From an uncultured Rhizobium sp. (GTDB lineage: Bacteria; Pseudomonadota; Alphaproteobacteria; Rhizobiales; Rhizobiaceae), in the NCBI GenBank assembly GCA_945952315.1, contig CAMFIE010000001.1, positions 310,001 to 374,000 on the forward strand: DNA of 64,000 nt, read 5' to 3'. The notes beneath the pieces are model-generated. The model did not search any database, had not been told where the DNA came from, and worked only from the letters and a program-made list of their open reading frames with translations. The position numbers and the translations under genes are program-made. Below, in pieces: positions 46,770-55,482 of this stretch (position 1 is the first letter of the stretch; every line of letters starts with the position of its first letter).

Positions 46770-49430
46770 TCAGCGCTCGATGATATCGGCTTCTGTCGGC
46801 ACGAGAATTTCGCGCTTGCCGGCGTGATTGGCGGGCCCGATCAGGCCTTCTTTCTCCATCCGCTCGATCAGCGAGGCTGCGCGGTTGTAGCCGATGCCGA
46901 GCCGACGCTGGATATAGGATGTGGACGCCTTGCCATCGCGAAGCACGATGGCAACGGCCTGATCATAGGGATCATCCGATTCGCCGAGATTGGCAGTGCC
47001 GGCCGGTCCGCCATAGCCGTCTTCGTCATCCTCATCATCGGCGGTGATCGCGTCGAGATATTGTGGCGAGCCCTGTGTCTTCAGATAGGCGACGATCTCT
47101 TCCACTTCATTGTCGGACACGAACGGGCCATGAACGCGCTGGATGCGCCCGCCACCGGCCATATAGAGCATGTCGCCCATGCCGAGCAGCTGCTCTGCGC
47201 CCTGCTCGCCCAGGATCGTGCGGCTGTCGATCTTCGAGGTGACCTGGAAGGAAATGCGGGTCGGGAAGTTCGCCTTGATCGTGCCGGTGATGACGTCGAC
47301 CGAGGGACGCTGCGTCGCCATGATCACGTGGATCCCTGCTGCACGCGCCATCTGGGCGAGCCGCTGCACGGCCCCTTCGATGTCCTTGCCAGCGACCATC
47401 ATCAGGTCGGCCATTTCGTCGATGATCACCACGATATAGGGGATCGGCTGCAGATCGAATTCCTCGGTCTCGTAGATCGCCTCGCCGGTCTGACGGTCAA
47501 AGCCGGTCTGCACCGTGCGCGAAATGGTTTCGCCGCGGGCCATGGCCTGCTCGACACGCGAATTGAAGCCGTCGATATTGCGCACACCGATCTTCGACAT
47601 CTTCTTGTAGCGCTCTTCCATCTCCCGCACGGTCCATTTCAGTGCGACGACGGCCTTCTTCGGATCAGTCACGACCGGGGAGAGAAGATGCGGGATGCCG
47701 TCATAGACGGACAGTTCCAGCATTTTCGGGTCGATCATGATCAGACGGCACTGTTCCGGGGTCATCCGGTAGAGCAGCGACAGGATCATGGTGTTGATGG
47801 CGACCGACTTGCCCGAGCCGGTGGTGCCCGCGACCAACAGATGCGGCATCTTGGCGAGGTCGGCGATGACCGGTTCACCGCCGATGGTCTTGCCGAGCGC
47901 CATGGCAAGCTTTGCCTTGGAGCCATCGAAATCCCGCGAGCCGATCAGTTCGCGCAGGAATACGGTCTCACGGGTCTGGTTCGGCAGCTCGATGCCAATT
48001 GCATTGCGGCCGGGCACGACGGCGACGCGCGCGGCAATCGCGCTCATCGAGCGGGCAATGTCATCGGCAAGGCCGATGACGCGGGAAGACTTGATGCCAG
48101 GTGCCGGTTCCAGCTCGTAAAGCGTCACGACCGGGCCGGGATGGACATGGATGATCTCGCCCTTGACGCCGAAATCCTCCAGCACGCCTTCTAGCATGCG
48201 GGCATTCTGTTCAAGCGCATCCTCGCTGAGCGACTGGTCGCGGGAAATGCCGCGCGGTTCCGCAAGAAGGCGGATATCCGGCAGTTCGAACACACCGGGT
48301 CGACCGGGGCCCTGGCGGAAAGCCGGGGCGCTTGCGCCCTGTGAAGCAGCGGTTGCGGGTTTCGCGCGGCTCGCAGCAGGCGTAATCGACCGGACAGAAG
48401 GGCGTACCGCAAACCCCTCGTCTTCGTCATCATCCGGCAAAATACCTGCCGGACGCGGCAGGTCGATGTCGAAGGGCGGCTCGTCATCCTCGTCGGCGAT
48501 CATCGGTGGCGTGCGCATCACCCGGCGGGCCGGGCCTGCAACCCGCTCCATGTCCGGTTCAAGCGTCGGTTCGAGCCGGTCGAAACGGCCGCGGGGGCTT
48601 GCCGTCTTTCCATTCAGGGAGGTGAACTCGTCCTCGTTGAAATCATAGGGCTCTTCGATGCTTCGGGCCGCACGCGGCTTGCGTGCGGGCAGGCCAAAGA
48701 TGCGGCGGAACCGGGCCTGCGTCGTATACCAGGCATGGGTTGCCCAGCCGAGCAGTACGGTCGCAAAGCCCTCCGGCTCATCATCCATATCGTCGCCGAC
48801 TGTGCGTGCCTTGCCGGGCGCGGAAATCAGCGGCTCGTCATTTTCTTCCGGTTCGCTGTTGCCAATCAGCCCTGCGGCATAAGCGAGAAGCGCAAGCGTC
48901 GGCAATGCCAGCACGGCACCCAGAACCATGGCGAAAAGCCCGGTCGGATAGGCGCCGATGAAAAGGGCAGGGAAGCGCAGGATCATGTCGCCAACGACGC
49001 CGCCAATGCCGTTCGGGATCGGCCAGGTCATCGGTGCGGGAAAACAGCCGAGCGTAGCGGCCCCGGCAATCGCGGCCCCGAGCCAGGCGGCAATGCGGGA
49101 GGGAATGCCATAGATGCGTCGTCCCGTGATCAGGGCCAGCGACCAGGAAAGCACCGGCAGGAAGGCGAGCACGCAGCCAAGGCCGAAAAACTGCATCGCC
49201 ACATCGGCAAAGGCCGCTCCGCTATAGCCCATCAGGTTGGTCGGCGGATTGCTGGTGGCATAGGACGGGCTCGGATCGGAGACGTTCCAGGTAGCCAGTG
49301 CTGCGACCCCGAGCGCCAGAAGGAAGAACAGGGCTATGCCGGTCAAAGCCAGAAACTGCCGCCAGAGGAACGCGGACAGAGTGAAACGACTGGCGCGCGA
49401 ATCTGGTGCCGCTGATATGCCTCTGGCCAT
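46770..49430 (-). CDS. ftsK: DNA translocase FtsK
   Basis: An 886-residue divisome protein: four membrane segments in the first 200 residues, a linker rich in acidic residues, Pro and Arg (about 215-370), and the RecA-like motor with Walker A G-T-T-G-S-G-K-S (Lys541), Walker [11 protein letters not shown] and the C-terminal gamma winged helix that reads KOPS (about 820-886, ending with [10 protein letters not shown]). The linker is shorter than in E. coli, as usual in alphaproteobacteria. First gene of the ftsK-lolA-xthA group; the ribosome-binding site is weak. Confidence 0.97.
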   Translation of the reverse strand: MARGISAAPDSRASRFTLSAFLWRQFLALTGIALFFLLALGVAALATWNVSDPSPSYATSNPPTNLMGYSGAAFADVAMQFFGLGCVLAFLPVLSWSLALITGRRIYGIPSRIAAWLGAAIAGAATLGCFPAPMTWPIPNGIGGVVGDMILRFPALFIGAYPTGLFAMVLGAVLALPTLALLAYAAGLIGNSEPEENDEPLISAPGKARTVGDDMDDEPEGFATVLLGWATHAWYTTQARFRRIFGLPARKPRAARSIEEPYDFNEDEFTSLNGKTASPRGRFDRLEPTLEPDMERVAGPARRVMRTPPMIADEDDEPPFDIDLPRPAGILPDDDEDEGFAVRPSVRSITPAASRAKPATAASQGASAPAFRQGPGRPGVFELPDIRLLAEPRGISRDQSLSEDALEQNARMLEGVLEDFGVKGEIIHVHPGPVVTLYELEPAPGIKSSRVIGLADDIARSMSAIAARVAVVPGRNAIGIELPNQTRETVFLRELIGSRDFDGSKAKLAMALGKTIGGEPVIADLAKMPHLLVAGTTGSGKSVAINTMILSLLYRMTPEQCRLIMIDPKMLELSVYDGIPHLLSPVVTDPKKAVVALKWTVREMEERYKKMSKIGVRNIDGFNSRVEQAMARGETISRTVQTGFDRQTGEAIYETEEFDLQPIPYIVVIIDEMADLMMVAGKDIEGAVQRLAQMARAAGIHVIMATQRPSVDVITGTIKANFPTRISFQVTSKIDSRTILGEQGAEQLLGMGDMLYMAGGGRIQRVHGPFVSDNEVEEIVAYLKTQGSPQYLDAITADDEDDEDGYGGPAGTANLGESDDPYDQAVAIVLRDGKASTSYIQRRLGIGYNRAASLIERMEKEGLIGPANHAGKREILVPTEADIIER

Positions 49431-49602
49431 GTGATTACCCGTTCCTGATCTTGACCCTGAAGACCTGCCCCTTTTTTCCGGAGGACAGGTCAGTCCATGG
49501 ACAGCCAGAATAATCCGGTGAGGGTTAATGGCCTATTAACCATGCAGGTCGGAAACGGCCATGCGGTGAGGCTTTCTTAAACAAGTTGCGGCGCGCGCAA
49601 AC

Positions 49603-49629
49603 AAAAAACCCGGGCCAGAAGGCCCGGGT
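49603..49629 (-). terminator. Intrinsic terminator of amtB
   Basis: A 9-bp stem ACCCGGGCC / GGCCCGGGT with a tetraloop; on the minus strand it is followed by a T run, 28 bases beyond the amtB stop. Confidence 0.85.
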
Positions 49630-49656
49630 CTGAAGACCGAACTCAAGGAACCGGCT

Positions 49657-51060
49657 TCAGGAATGATAGGCCGCTTCCCCGTGCGAGGAGAGGTCGAGAC
49701 CTTCGCGTTCTGCTTCTGTGGTGACCCGCAGGCCGACGACCAGATCGACAATCTTGTAGAGGATCGCAGAGATGATGCCGGACCAGAGGATCGTCACAGC
49801 GACGCCTTTTGCCTGGGCAAGGAGCTGGGTGGCGGTGCCCGCATAGGTGGCTGCGAAGTCAGCGGTGGAGTAATCCACGATGCCTGCACCGCCGAGTGCC
49901 GGATTGACGAAGACGCCGGTCAGCAGCGCTCCGAGAATGCCGCCCACACCATGGACACCGAAGACGTCTGCCGTATCGTCATAGCCGAACTTGTTCTTCA
50001 CCGTCGAAACGAAGAAGTAGCAGACCGGAGAGACGACGAGACCCATGATGATCGCGCCCATCGGGCCGACGAAACCGGCAGCGGGGGTGACGACGACGAG
50101 ACCGGCAACGGCACCGGACGCCGCACCGAGCAGCGAGGCCTTACCGCGGGCAAGCCCTTCGACCAGCGACCAGGAGAGCATTGCGGCGGCGGTGGCAACG
50201 AAGGTGTTGATCATGGCGAGGGCGGCATAGCCATTGGCTTCAAGGTTGGAGCCGGCATTGAAGCCGAACCAGCCGACCCACAGCAGGCCGGTTCCGACCA
50301 GCGTCAGCGTCAGAGAGTGGGGCGCCATCATGTCTCGGCCATAGCCGACGCGCTTGCCAACCATGATTGCACCTACAAGACCGGAAATGCCGGCATTGAT
50401 ATGCACGACCGTGCCGCCTGCAAAATCGATCGCGCCGAAGGAAAAGATCAGGCCGGCCGGATCGGAATAGGCGCTCGGGCCGCCCCAGAACCACACCATA
50501 TGGGCAACCGGGAAGTAGACGAAGATCAGCCAGAGGGCAGAAAAGAGCAGAACGGCGGAGAACTTGATGCGCTCTGCAAAGGCGCCGATGATCAGTCCGG
50601 GCGTGATCGCCGCAAACGTCATCTGGAAGCAGATAAAGGCAAATTCGGGAATGACCACGCCCTTGGAGAAGGTTTCAACCGTGGTGGAGGGGGAAACACC
50701 GGCGAGGAAGGCCTTCGAGAAGCCGCCGACGAAGCTGTTCAGGCCGCCGCCGGAGGTGAAGGTCATGGAATAGCCGAAGGCAACCCAGATGATCATGGCG
50801 ATGGCGCCGATCACCGTCACCTGCATCAGGACCGACAGCATGTTCTTGGCGCGCACCAGGCCACCGTAGAACAGGCCGAGGCCCGGAACGATCATCAACA
50901 GAACCAGCAGGCTGGACAGAAGCATCCAGGTGGTATCCCCCTTGTCCGGAACGGGAGCGGCGGCCGCCGCATCCTGCGCCCAGGCGGCTGCCGGAAGAAC
51001 GAGACCGGCGGCTGCGGCGGCAAGGCCGGCAAGACGCGGGTATGAACGAAGACCTGGCAT
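49657..51060 (-). CDS. amtB: Ammonium transporter AmtB
   Basis: A 467-residue trimeric inner-membrane ammonium channel with a cleavable signal sequence (to about A-W-A-Q) and eleven predicted membrane segments. Signature parts include G-G-L-V-R-A-K-N, the pore segments with histidines in V-H-I-N-A-G and G-V-H-G-V-G-G, and W-F-G-F-N-A-G-S. The start at 51060 is set by GAGGAG seven bases upstream; an ATG five codons earlier contains that site and is unlikely. The usual partner gene glnK is not next to it. A sigma-54-type promoter is found about 200 bases upstream. Confidence 0.95.
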   Translation of the reverse strand: MPGLRSYPRLAGLAAAAAGLVLPAAAWAQDAAAAAPVPDKGDTTWMLLSSLLVLLMIVPGLGLFYGGLVRAKNMLSVLMQVTVIGAIAMIIWVAFGYSMTFTSGGGLNSFVGGFSKAFLAGVSPSTTVETFSKGVVIPEFAFICFQMTFAAITPGLIIGAFAERIKFSAVLLFSALWLIFVYFPVAHMVWFWGGPSAYSDPAGLIFSFGAIDFAGGTVVHINAGISGLVGAIMVGKRVGYGRDMMAPHSLTLTLVGTGLLWVGWFGFNAGSNLEANGYAALAMINTFVATAAAMLSWSLVEGLARGKASLLGAASGAVAGLVVVTPAAGFVGPMGAIIMGLVVSPVCYFFVSTVKNKFGYDDTADVFGVHGVGGILGALLTGVFVNPALGGAGIVDYSTADFAATYAGTATQLLAQAKGVAVTILWSGIISAILYKIVDLVVGLRVTTEAEREGLDLSSHGEAAYHS

Positions 51061-51258
51061 TGAAATTCTCCTCACTGGACGCCTCCAAGCTCATGGGCGG
51101 AAAGTTCCGCGGCCCGCCCCTTCCGCAATCACACCTATGCGGGATCAAGGGCGGTGTTACACAACGCACCGGCGCGCCGGACGTCATCGCCCGATGTTCC
51201 GGCGGGGGCAGTCTCCGCGTCTCAGCAAAGCGGGACCGCCAGTCACCGTGTCTTTACA

Positions 51259-51274
51259 TTCAAGTCCCGTGCCA
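51259..51274 (-). promoter_or_regulatory. Candidate sigma-54 (RpoN) promoter of amtB
   Basis: On the minus strand the sequence reads TGGCACGGGACTTGAA, against the consensus TGGCACG-N4-TTGCW: the -24 part is perfect and the -12 part has C to A at one position. It points at amtB, lies downstream of the tesB terminator and gives a leader of about 190 bases. Ammonium transporters are commonly NtrC/sigma-54-controlled. I did not find a convincing NtrC site. Confidence 0.6.
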
Positions 51275-51320
51275 GATTCGCTGCGCCGCACCATTTCGCT
51301 GAAAAAGGCGCAAAATGGCG

Positions 51321-51353
51321 AAAAGCCGGGCAGCGTATCCTGCCCGGCTTTTT
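51321..51353 (-). terminator. Intrinsic terminator of tesB
   Basis: A perfect 13-bp stem (51321-51333 with 51340-51352) with a six-base loop; A and T runs at both ends make it usable in both directions. It lies 46 bases past the tesB stop. Confidence 0.85.
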
Positions 51354-51398
51354 GTTGATTGCTTAGAAATTGTGCAAATTGACCGAATTGCCCGTAAA

Positions 51399-52274
51399 TT
51401 AGGCGGGCGGCTTTCTGCGGATGAGGCCTTCCTGTGCAACGGAGGCAATCAGTTCGCCTGAGCGGGTGAAGAGATTGCCGCGTGTCATGCCACGCGCGCC
51501 TGATGCGCTGGGGCTGTCCTGGCTGTAGAGAAGCCAGTCGGAGAAATCCACCGGGCGGTGGAACCACATGGCATGGTCGATACTCGCCACCTGCAGGGAC
51601 TGGTCGAAGATCGATGTGCCATGCGCATAAAGCGAGGTGTCGAGCAACGTCATGTCGGAGAGATAGGCAAGCACGGCCGCCTGCAGTCGGCGATCGGCCG
51701 GAACCGGGCCGGTGGCGCGTACCCAGACATCCTGCTTCGGCTCCAGCTTGTCCTTGGTCATGTAGTGCACGAGGGAGGTCGGGCGGATTTCAACCGGGCG
51801 GGCGCGGCTCCAGTAACGCCGCACATTGTCCGGCGCATTGGCGAGAAAGAGCGCCCTCATGGAAGCCTCGTCCATCAGCTTTTCCGGCGCGGTGACCTGC
51901 GGCATGGCGATCTGGTGATCAAAGCCCGGCTCATCAACCTGGAAAGAGGCGGACATGGCGAAGATCGCCTTGCCGTGCTGGACGGCCACCACGCGTCGGG
52001 TGGTGAAGCTCGTACCATCGCGGAGCCGCTCGACCTCGTAGAGGATCGGCACCGCCGGATCACCGGGCCGCAGAAAATAGGCATGCAGCGAATGGACGAA
52101 GCGGTCTTCTTCGACGCTGCGCTGGGCTGCTGTCAGCGCCTGCGCGATGACCTGCCCGCCAAACACCCGCTGCCAGCCGATCTTCGAACACAGGCCACGA
52201 TAGAGGTTCTCCTCGATCTGCTCGAGATCGAGAATCTCGATCAGATGTTCCATGGCGGTTTGCTTGCGCGACAT
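51399..52274 (-). CDS. tesB: Acyl-CoA thioesterase II
   Basis: A 291-residue double-hotdog thioesterase hydrolysing acyl-CoA to free acid and CoA. Family segments include Q-R-V-F-G-G-Q-V-I-A-Q-A-L near residues 35-47, the V-H-S-L-H-A-Y-F-L-R-P-G-D motif, and the C-terminal D-H-A-M-W-F-H-R-P catalytic region. The start M-S-R-K-Q at 52274 has CGGAG upstream; a Met seven codons later and one twenty codons earlier have weaker support. It is divergent from the UbiH-type gene with an 86-base gap. Confidence 0.93.
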   Translation of the reverse strand: MSRKQTAMEHLIEILDLEQIEENLYRGLCSKIGWQRVFGGQVIAQALTAAQRSVEEDRFVHSLHAYFLRPGDPAVPILYEVERLRDGTSFTTRRVVAVQHGKAIFAMSASFQVDEPGFDHQIAMPQVTAPEKLMDEASMRALFLANAPDNVRRYWSRARPVEIRPTSLVHYMTKDKLEPKQDVWVRATGPVPADRRLQAAVLAYLSDMTLLDTSLYAHGTSIFDQSLQVASIDHAMWFHRPVDFSDWLLYSQDSPSASGARGMTRGNLFTRSGELIASVAQEGLIRRKPPA

Positions 52275-52360
52275 TTTGGTCAAACTCCGGCAATAGGAAG
52301 AGGCTGGCGAATGTTCTATAGTGAATTGCAGCAATTCTGAAAGAGCAAAGGACCGAAGCG

Positions 52361-53575
52361 ATGATCGACATGCTGGTGGTAGGCGGTGGCTATGTGGGCC
52401 TCTCTGTTGCTGCGTCGGTCAAGCAGGCGGCTCCGCATCTTTCCGTGGAGGTTCTGGAGGCCGCGCCGGAGGATGCCTGGAGGAAGGATAACCGTGCCTC
52501 TGCCATCATTGCGGCTGCATCGCGACTTTTGACCGTGCTCGGGGCCTGGCCGATGATCGAGCCGGAGGCAGAGCCGATCCGGCGCATGGTCGTCACCGAT
52601 TCGCGCCCCGGCGATCCGGTTCGTCCGGTCTTCCTCACCTTCGATGGTGATGTGGAAGAAGGGCAGCCCTTTGCCCATATGGTGCCGAACACGGCCATGG
52701 TGGGAGCGCTGCGAACCGTCTGCGAAAGATTATCGATCCCGATCCGCCATCAAACAACGGCCTCCTCCTTCACCAATGAGGGGGCATTCATGCGCGTTAC
52801 CCTGCCGGGGGGCGAGGAGATCCGCACCCGTCTGCTCGTTGCCTGCGATGGCGTGCATTCCAAACTCCGCGACATGGCCGGTATCAAGACCGTGCACTGG
52901 GACTATGGACAGTCCGGCATTGTGACGACCGTGGAACACGAACGCCCGCACAATGGCACGGCGGAGGAACATTTCCTTCCCGCCGGCCCCTTTGCCACGC
53001 TGCCGCTGCGCGGCAACCGCTCGTCACTTGTGTGGACCGAACGTACCGAGGATGCAAACCGTCTGGTGGCGGGGGACGACCTGATATTCGAAGATGAACT
53101 GGAGCGCCGCTTCGGCCACAAGCTCGGCAAGCTCAAGGTCGTGGGAGGCAAGCGTGCCTTTCCGCTGGGCCTGCGACTTGCCCGCGCCTTTGTGGCGCCT
53201 CGCTTTGCGCTGGCTGGCGATGCCGCCCATGGCATCCACCCGATCTCCGGACAGGGCCTCAATCTCGGCTTCAAGGACGTTGCGGCCCTTGCCGAAACCA
53301 TCGTTGAGGCCGACCGGCTGGGGCTCGATATCGGCTCGATCAACACGCTGGAGCGCTACCAGTCCTGGCGTCGTTTCGATACGTTCCGCATGGGCGTAAC
53401 CACTGATGTGCTAAACCGGCTGTTTTCCAACGACATCGCCCCGATCCGCATCGCACGCGATTTCGGTCTCGGACTGGTGGAGCGGCTGCCGAAACTCAAA
53501 TCCTATTTCATCGGAGAGGCGGCAGGACTGGCCACGCCCTCCAATCCGCGCCTTCTCAACGGTCAGGATATCTGA
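52361..53575 (+). CDS. UbiH/COQ6-family FAD-dependent monooxygenase
   Basis: A 404-residue flavoprotein hydroxylase with the FAD-binding V-G-G-G-Y-V-G-L-S at about 6-14, the middle D-G-V-H-S-K-L-R motif (about 165-172) and the G-D-A-A-H-G-I-H-P-I-S-G-Q-G-L-N-L-G motif (about 287-304), which mark the UbiH/UbiF/VisC/COQ6 group that hydroxylates the ubiquinone ring. Which ring position it serves cannot be told from sequence. The protein is membrane-associated in family members. It converges on the cyclic-nucleotide-binding gene. Confidence 0.9.
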   Translation: MIDMLVVGGGYVGLSVAASVKQAAPHLSVEVLEAAPEDAWRKDNRASAIIAAASRLLTVLGAWPMIEPEAEPIRRMVVTDSRPGDPVRPVFLTFDGDVEEGQPFAHMVPNTAMVGALRTVCERLSIPIRHQTTASSFTNEGAFMRVTLPGGEEIRTRLLVACDGVHSKLRDMAGIKTVHWDYGQSGIVTTVEHERPHNGTAEEHFLPAGPFATLPLRGNRSSLVWTERTEDANRLVAGDDLIFEDELERRFGHKLGKLKVVGGKRAFPLGLRLARAFVAPRFALAGDAAHGIHPISGQGLNLGFKDVAALAETIVEADRLGLDIGSINTLERYQSWRRFDTFRMGVTTDVLNRLFSNDIAPIRIARDFGLGLVERLPKLKSYFIGEAAGLATPSNPRLLNGQDI

Positions 53576-53587
53576 GGCGGAAAGCCC

Positions 53588-54043
53588 TCAGCCGAAATAG
53601 GAGCGCAAGGCGCCAAGCTGGTCAACCAGCTCCGAAATGTTGCGGGTGATGCGCTCTTCCACCATGCGCGCCACATCCGGATATTCCTCGATCAGCCGCT
53701 GGAACAGCGTGCGCGGAACGCGGATCACCTCGCAATCCTCCAGCGCCTGTGCGGTATATTTCCGCTCGACCAGCGTGATGAGCGCAAGCTCGGACAAGAG
53801 CGCGCCGGGGCCGACCACGCCTTCGGATCGCGGCTTGCCATTCTTGCCCTGCGAGGTGAGCTCGATCTGACCGCTGGCAATCACATAGGCGCATTCGGCA
53901 GGCGATTTTTCGCGAAACAGCGTCATGCCGGAAAGCAGCGCCCGCCGCTCGGCACCGAAGGTCAAAAGACGCAGCTGATCTTCGTTCAACCCCTGAAAGA
54001 TCGGAACGCTGGCAAAGAGCCGGATATCGTCATGAAGAGCCAT
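53588..54043 (-). CDS. Stand-alone cyclic-nucleotide-binding-domain protein
   Basis: A 151-residue protein made of one CRP-type cyclic-nucleotide-binding domain (about 8-125), with a phosphate-binding-cassette-like stretch G-P-G-A-L-L-S-E-L-A-L-I near 78-89 and a C-terminal helix, but no helix-turn-helix. The usual cassette Arg is not clearly present, so cAMP binding is uncertain. It follows the response-regulator gene by 11 bases on the same strand, suggesting co-expression and perhaps shared function. Confidence 0.85.
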   Translation of the reverse strand: MALHDDIRLFASVPIFQGLNEDQLRLLTFGAERRALLSGMTLFREKSPAECAYVIASGQIELTSQGKNGKPRSEGVVGPGALLSELALITLVERKYTAQALEDCEVIRVPRTLFQRLIEEYPDVARMVEERITRNISELVDQLGALRSYFG

Positions 54044-54054
54044 GGTTCCTCGCC

Positions 54055-54738
54055 TCAGGGTACGATCTTGTAGCCGCCGTTTTCGGTGACCAGTATTTCG
54101 GCATTGGAAGGGTCGCGCTCGATCTTCTGGCGCAACCGGTAGACATGGGTTTCAAGCGTGTGGGTGGTCACGCCGGAATTGTAGCCCCAGACCTCCTCCA
54201 GCAGCACATCGCGGGTCACCACCTTCTGGCCTGCGCGGTAGAGATAGCGGATGATCGACGCTTCCTTTTCGGTGAGCCGGATCTTCTGGCCATTCTCCAG
54301 CGTAAGAAGCTTCTGGCTCGGCTTGAACAGATAGGGACCAATGGAGAAGGTCGCATCCTCGCTCTGGTCGTGCTGGCGCAACTGGCTGCGGATGCGGGCA
54401 AGCAGAACCGCGAAACGGAAGGGCTTTGTGACATAGTCATTGGCGCCCGAATCAAGCCCGAGGATCGTATCGGCATCCGTATCATGTCCGGTGAGCATCA
54501 GGATCGGAGCCTTGAACCCGTCCTTGCGCAACTGGCGCACGGCATCGCGGCCATCAAGATCCGGCAGGCCGACATCCATGATCAGAAGATCGACCGGCAT
54601 GGATTTGGCAAGCGCCATGCCGGAAGCCGCATCGGCGGCCTCGATGACGGAGAATTCCTGCTGCAGGGAAAGCTGTTCCTTCAACGTATCGCGCAGGTCA
54701 TTGTCATCATCAACCAGCAGGATCGTACGCGCGGCCAT
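54055..54738 (-). CDS. OmpR-family response regulator
   Basis: A 227-residue two-component regulator. The receiver domain (about 5-118) has the acidic cluster D-D-D at 10-12, the phospho-acceptor Asp55 in L-I-M-D-V-G-L-P, Thr in M-L-T-G and Lys in V-T-K-P-F. The C-terminal winged-helix DNA-binding domain (about 130-226) ends in the usual E-N-G-G-Y-K-I. No histidine kinase gene is adjacent, so the partner is unknown. It is first in a two-gene transcript with the cyclic-nucleotide-binding protein. Confidence 0.92.
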   Translation of the reverse strand: MAARTILLVDDDNDLRDTLKEQLSLQQEFSVIEAADAASGMALAKSMPVDLLIMDVGLPDLDGRDAVRQLRKDGFKAPILMLTGHDTDADTILGLDSGANDYVTKPFRFAVLLARIRSQLRQHDQSEDATFSIGPYLFKPSQKLLTLENGQKIRLTEKEASIIRYLYRAGQKVVTRDVLLEEVWGYNSGVTTHTLETHVYRLRQKIERDPSNAEILVTENGGYKIVP

Positions 54739-54885
54739 GCAATCTGTCTCCCGTCATTCGGTTTTCAAGTCCTACGCCAAATTGATTGTTTGGCAAGACT
54801 TGCAAGCGGACGGGATTTGGTTTGTCCTCTTGAAAGCGGTTCGCCGCGTCAAGATTCACAGCGGATCGGTGAAGCAGACATATCC

Positions 54886-55437
54886 ATGGAACGAAGAAGA
54901 ACCGACAGGAAAACCACTGGTGCCGTTCTGGTGGTGCGACGGGCACCGCGAAATGGCTGCCGCGCCATTCTTCAGGTAGGTCACCTTGCCTTTCCCGCCG
55001 CAATCGGTCGCGGCGGGCTCAGTGTCTTCAAGCGGGAAGGCGATGGCGCAACGCCGGTTGCGCGAATGAAAATCCTGCATGGTTTCCGGCGGATGGATCG
55101 CATCCGGCAGGCCAGAAGCCCCCTTGTTCTTCGCAATACCCGCAAATCCGATCTCTGGTGCGATGCTTCAGGCCATCCTGCCTATAACCGTTCCGTCAAG
55201 GCACCCTTTGCGGCAAGCCATGAAGAAATGCTGCGGGCCGATCACCTCTATGATCTCTGTATCGTGCTGGACTGGAATATCTCGAGCCGCAAACGGTATG
55301 CGGGGTCAGCCATTTTCTTTCACCTGATTGATGGGGACTATACGCCGACTGCGGGCTGTGTGGCCCTTTCAGCCCGAGACATGACCCGGCTTTTGCCGCA
55401 TTTGAGAAATGGCACGGTTCTCAAGGTGCTGAAATGA
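54886..55437 (+). CDS. YkuD-type L,D-transpeptidase-family protein
   Basis: A 183-residue protein with a YkuD-like catalytic region: a possible active-site His in F-F-H-L-I-D-G and the Cys in T-A-G-C-V-A-L-S, at the expected order and distance, preceded by H-P-A-Y-N-R and the H-L-Y-D-L-C-I-V-L-D-W-N segment typical of small alphaproteobacterial members. Family enzymes make 3-3 cross-links in peptidoglycan. Oddly, the chosen N-terminus (M-E-R-R-R-T-D-R-K) has no signal peptide, and no good ribosome-binding site precedes it, so the true start or export route is uncertain. A terminator follows immediately. Confidence 0.78.
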   Translation: MERRRTDRKTTGAVLVVRRAPRNGCRAILQVGHLAFPAAIGRGGLSVFKREGDGATPVARMKILHGFRRMDRIRQARSPLVLRNTRKSDLWCDASGHPAYNRSVKAPFAASHEEMLRADHLYDLCIVLDWNISSRKRYAGSAIFFHLIDGDYTPTAGCVALSARDMTRLLPHLRNGTVLKVLK

Positions 55438-55438
55438 A

Positions 55439-55463
55439 AAAGGCCGGGTCCAGCCCGGCCTTT
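55439..55463. terminator. Bidirectional terminator between the YkuD-type gene and leuC
   Basis: A perfect 10-bp stem AAAGGCCGGG / CCCGGCCTTT with a five-base loop, with A and T residues at the outer ends, between two convergent genes. Confidence 0.8.
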
Positions 55464-55482
55464 CCTGTCCTTTCGGAACGTC

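Larger units (their letters stand above)
51061..51398. other. 338-base region between amtB and tesB
   Basis: No gene is supported in either direction; in particular no frame resembles the PII protein GlnK. It contains the tesB terminator, a sigma-54 promoter candidate and a 12-base palindrome CCGGCGCGCCGG at 51169-51180 in the amtB leader. Confidence 0.6.
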
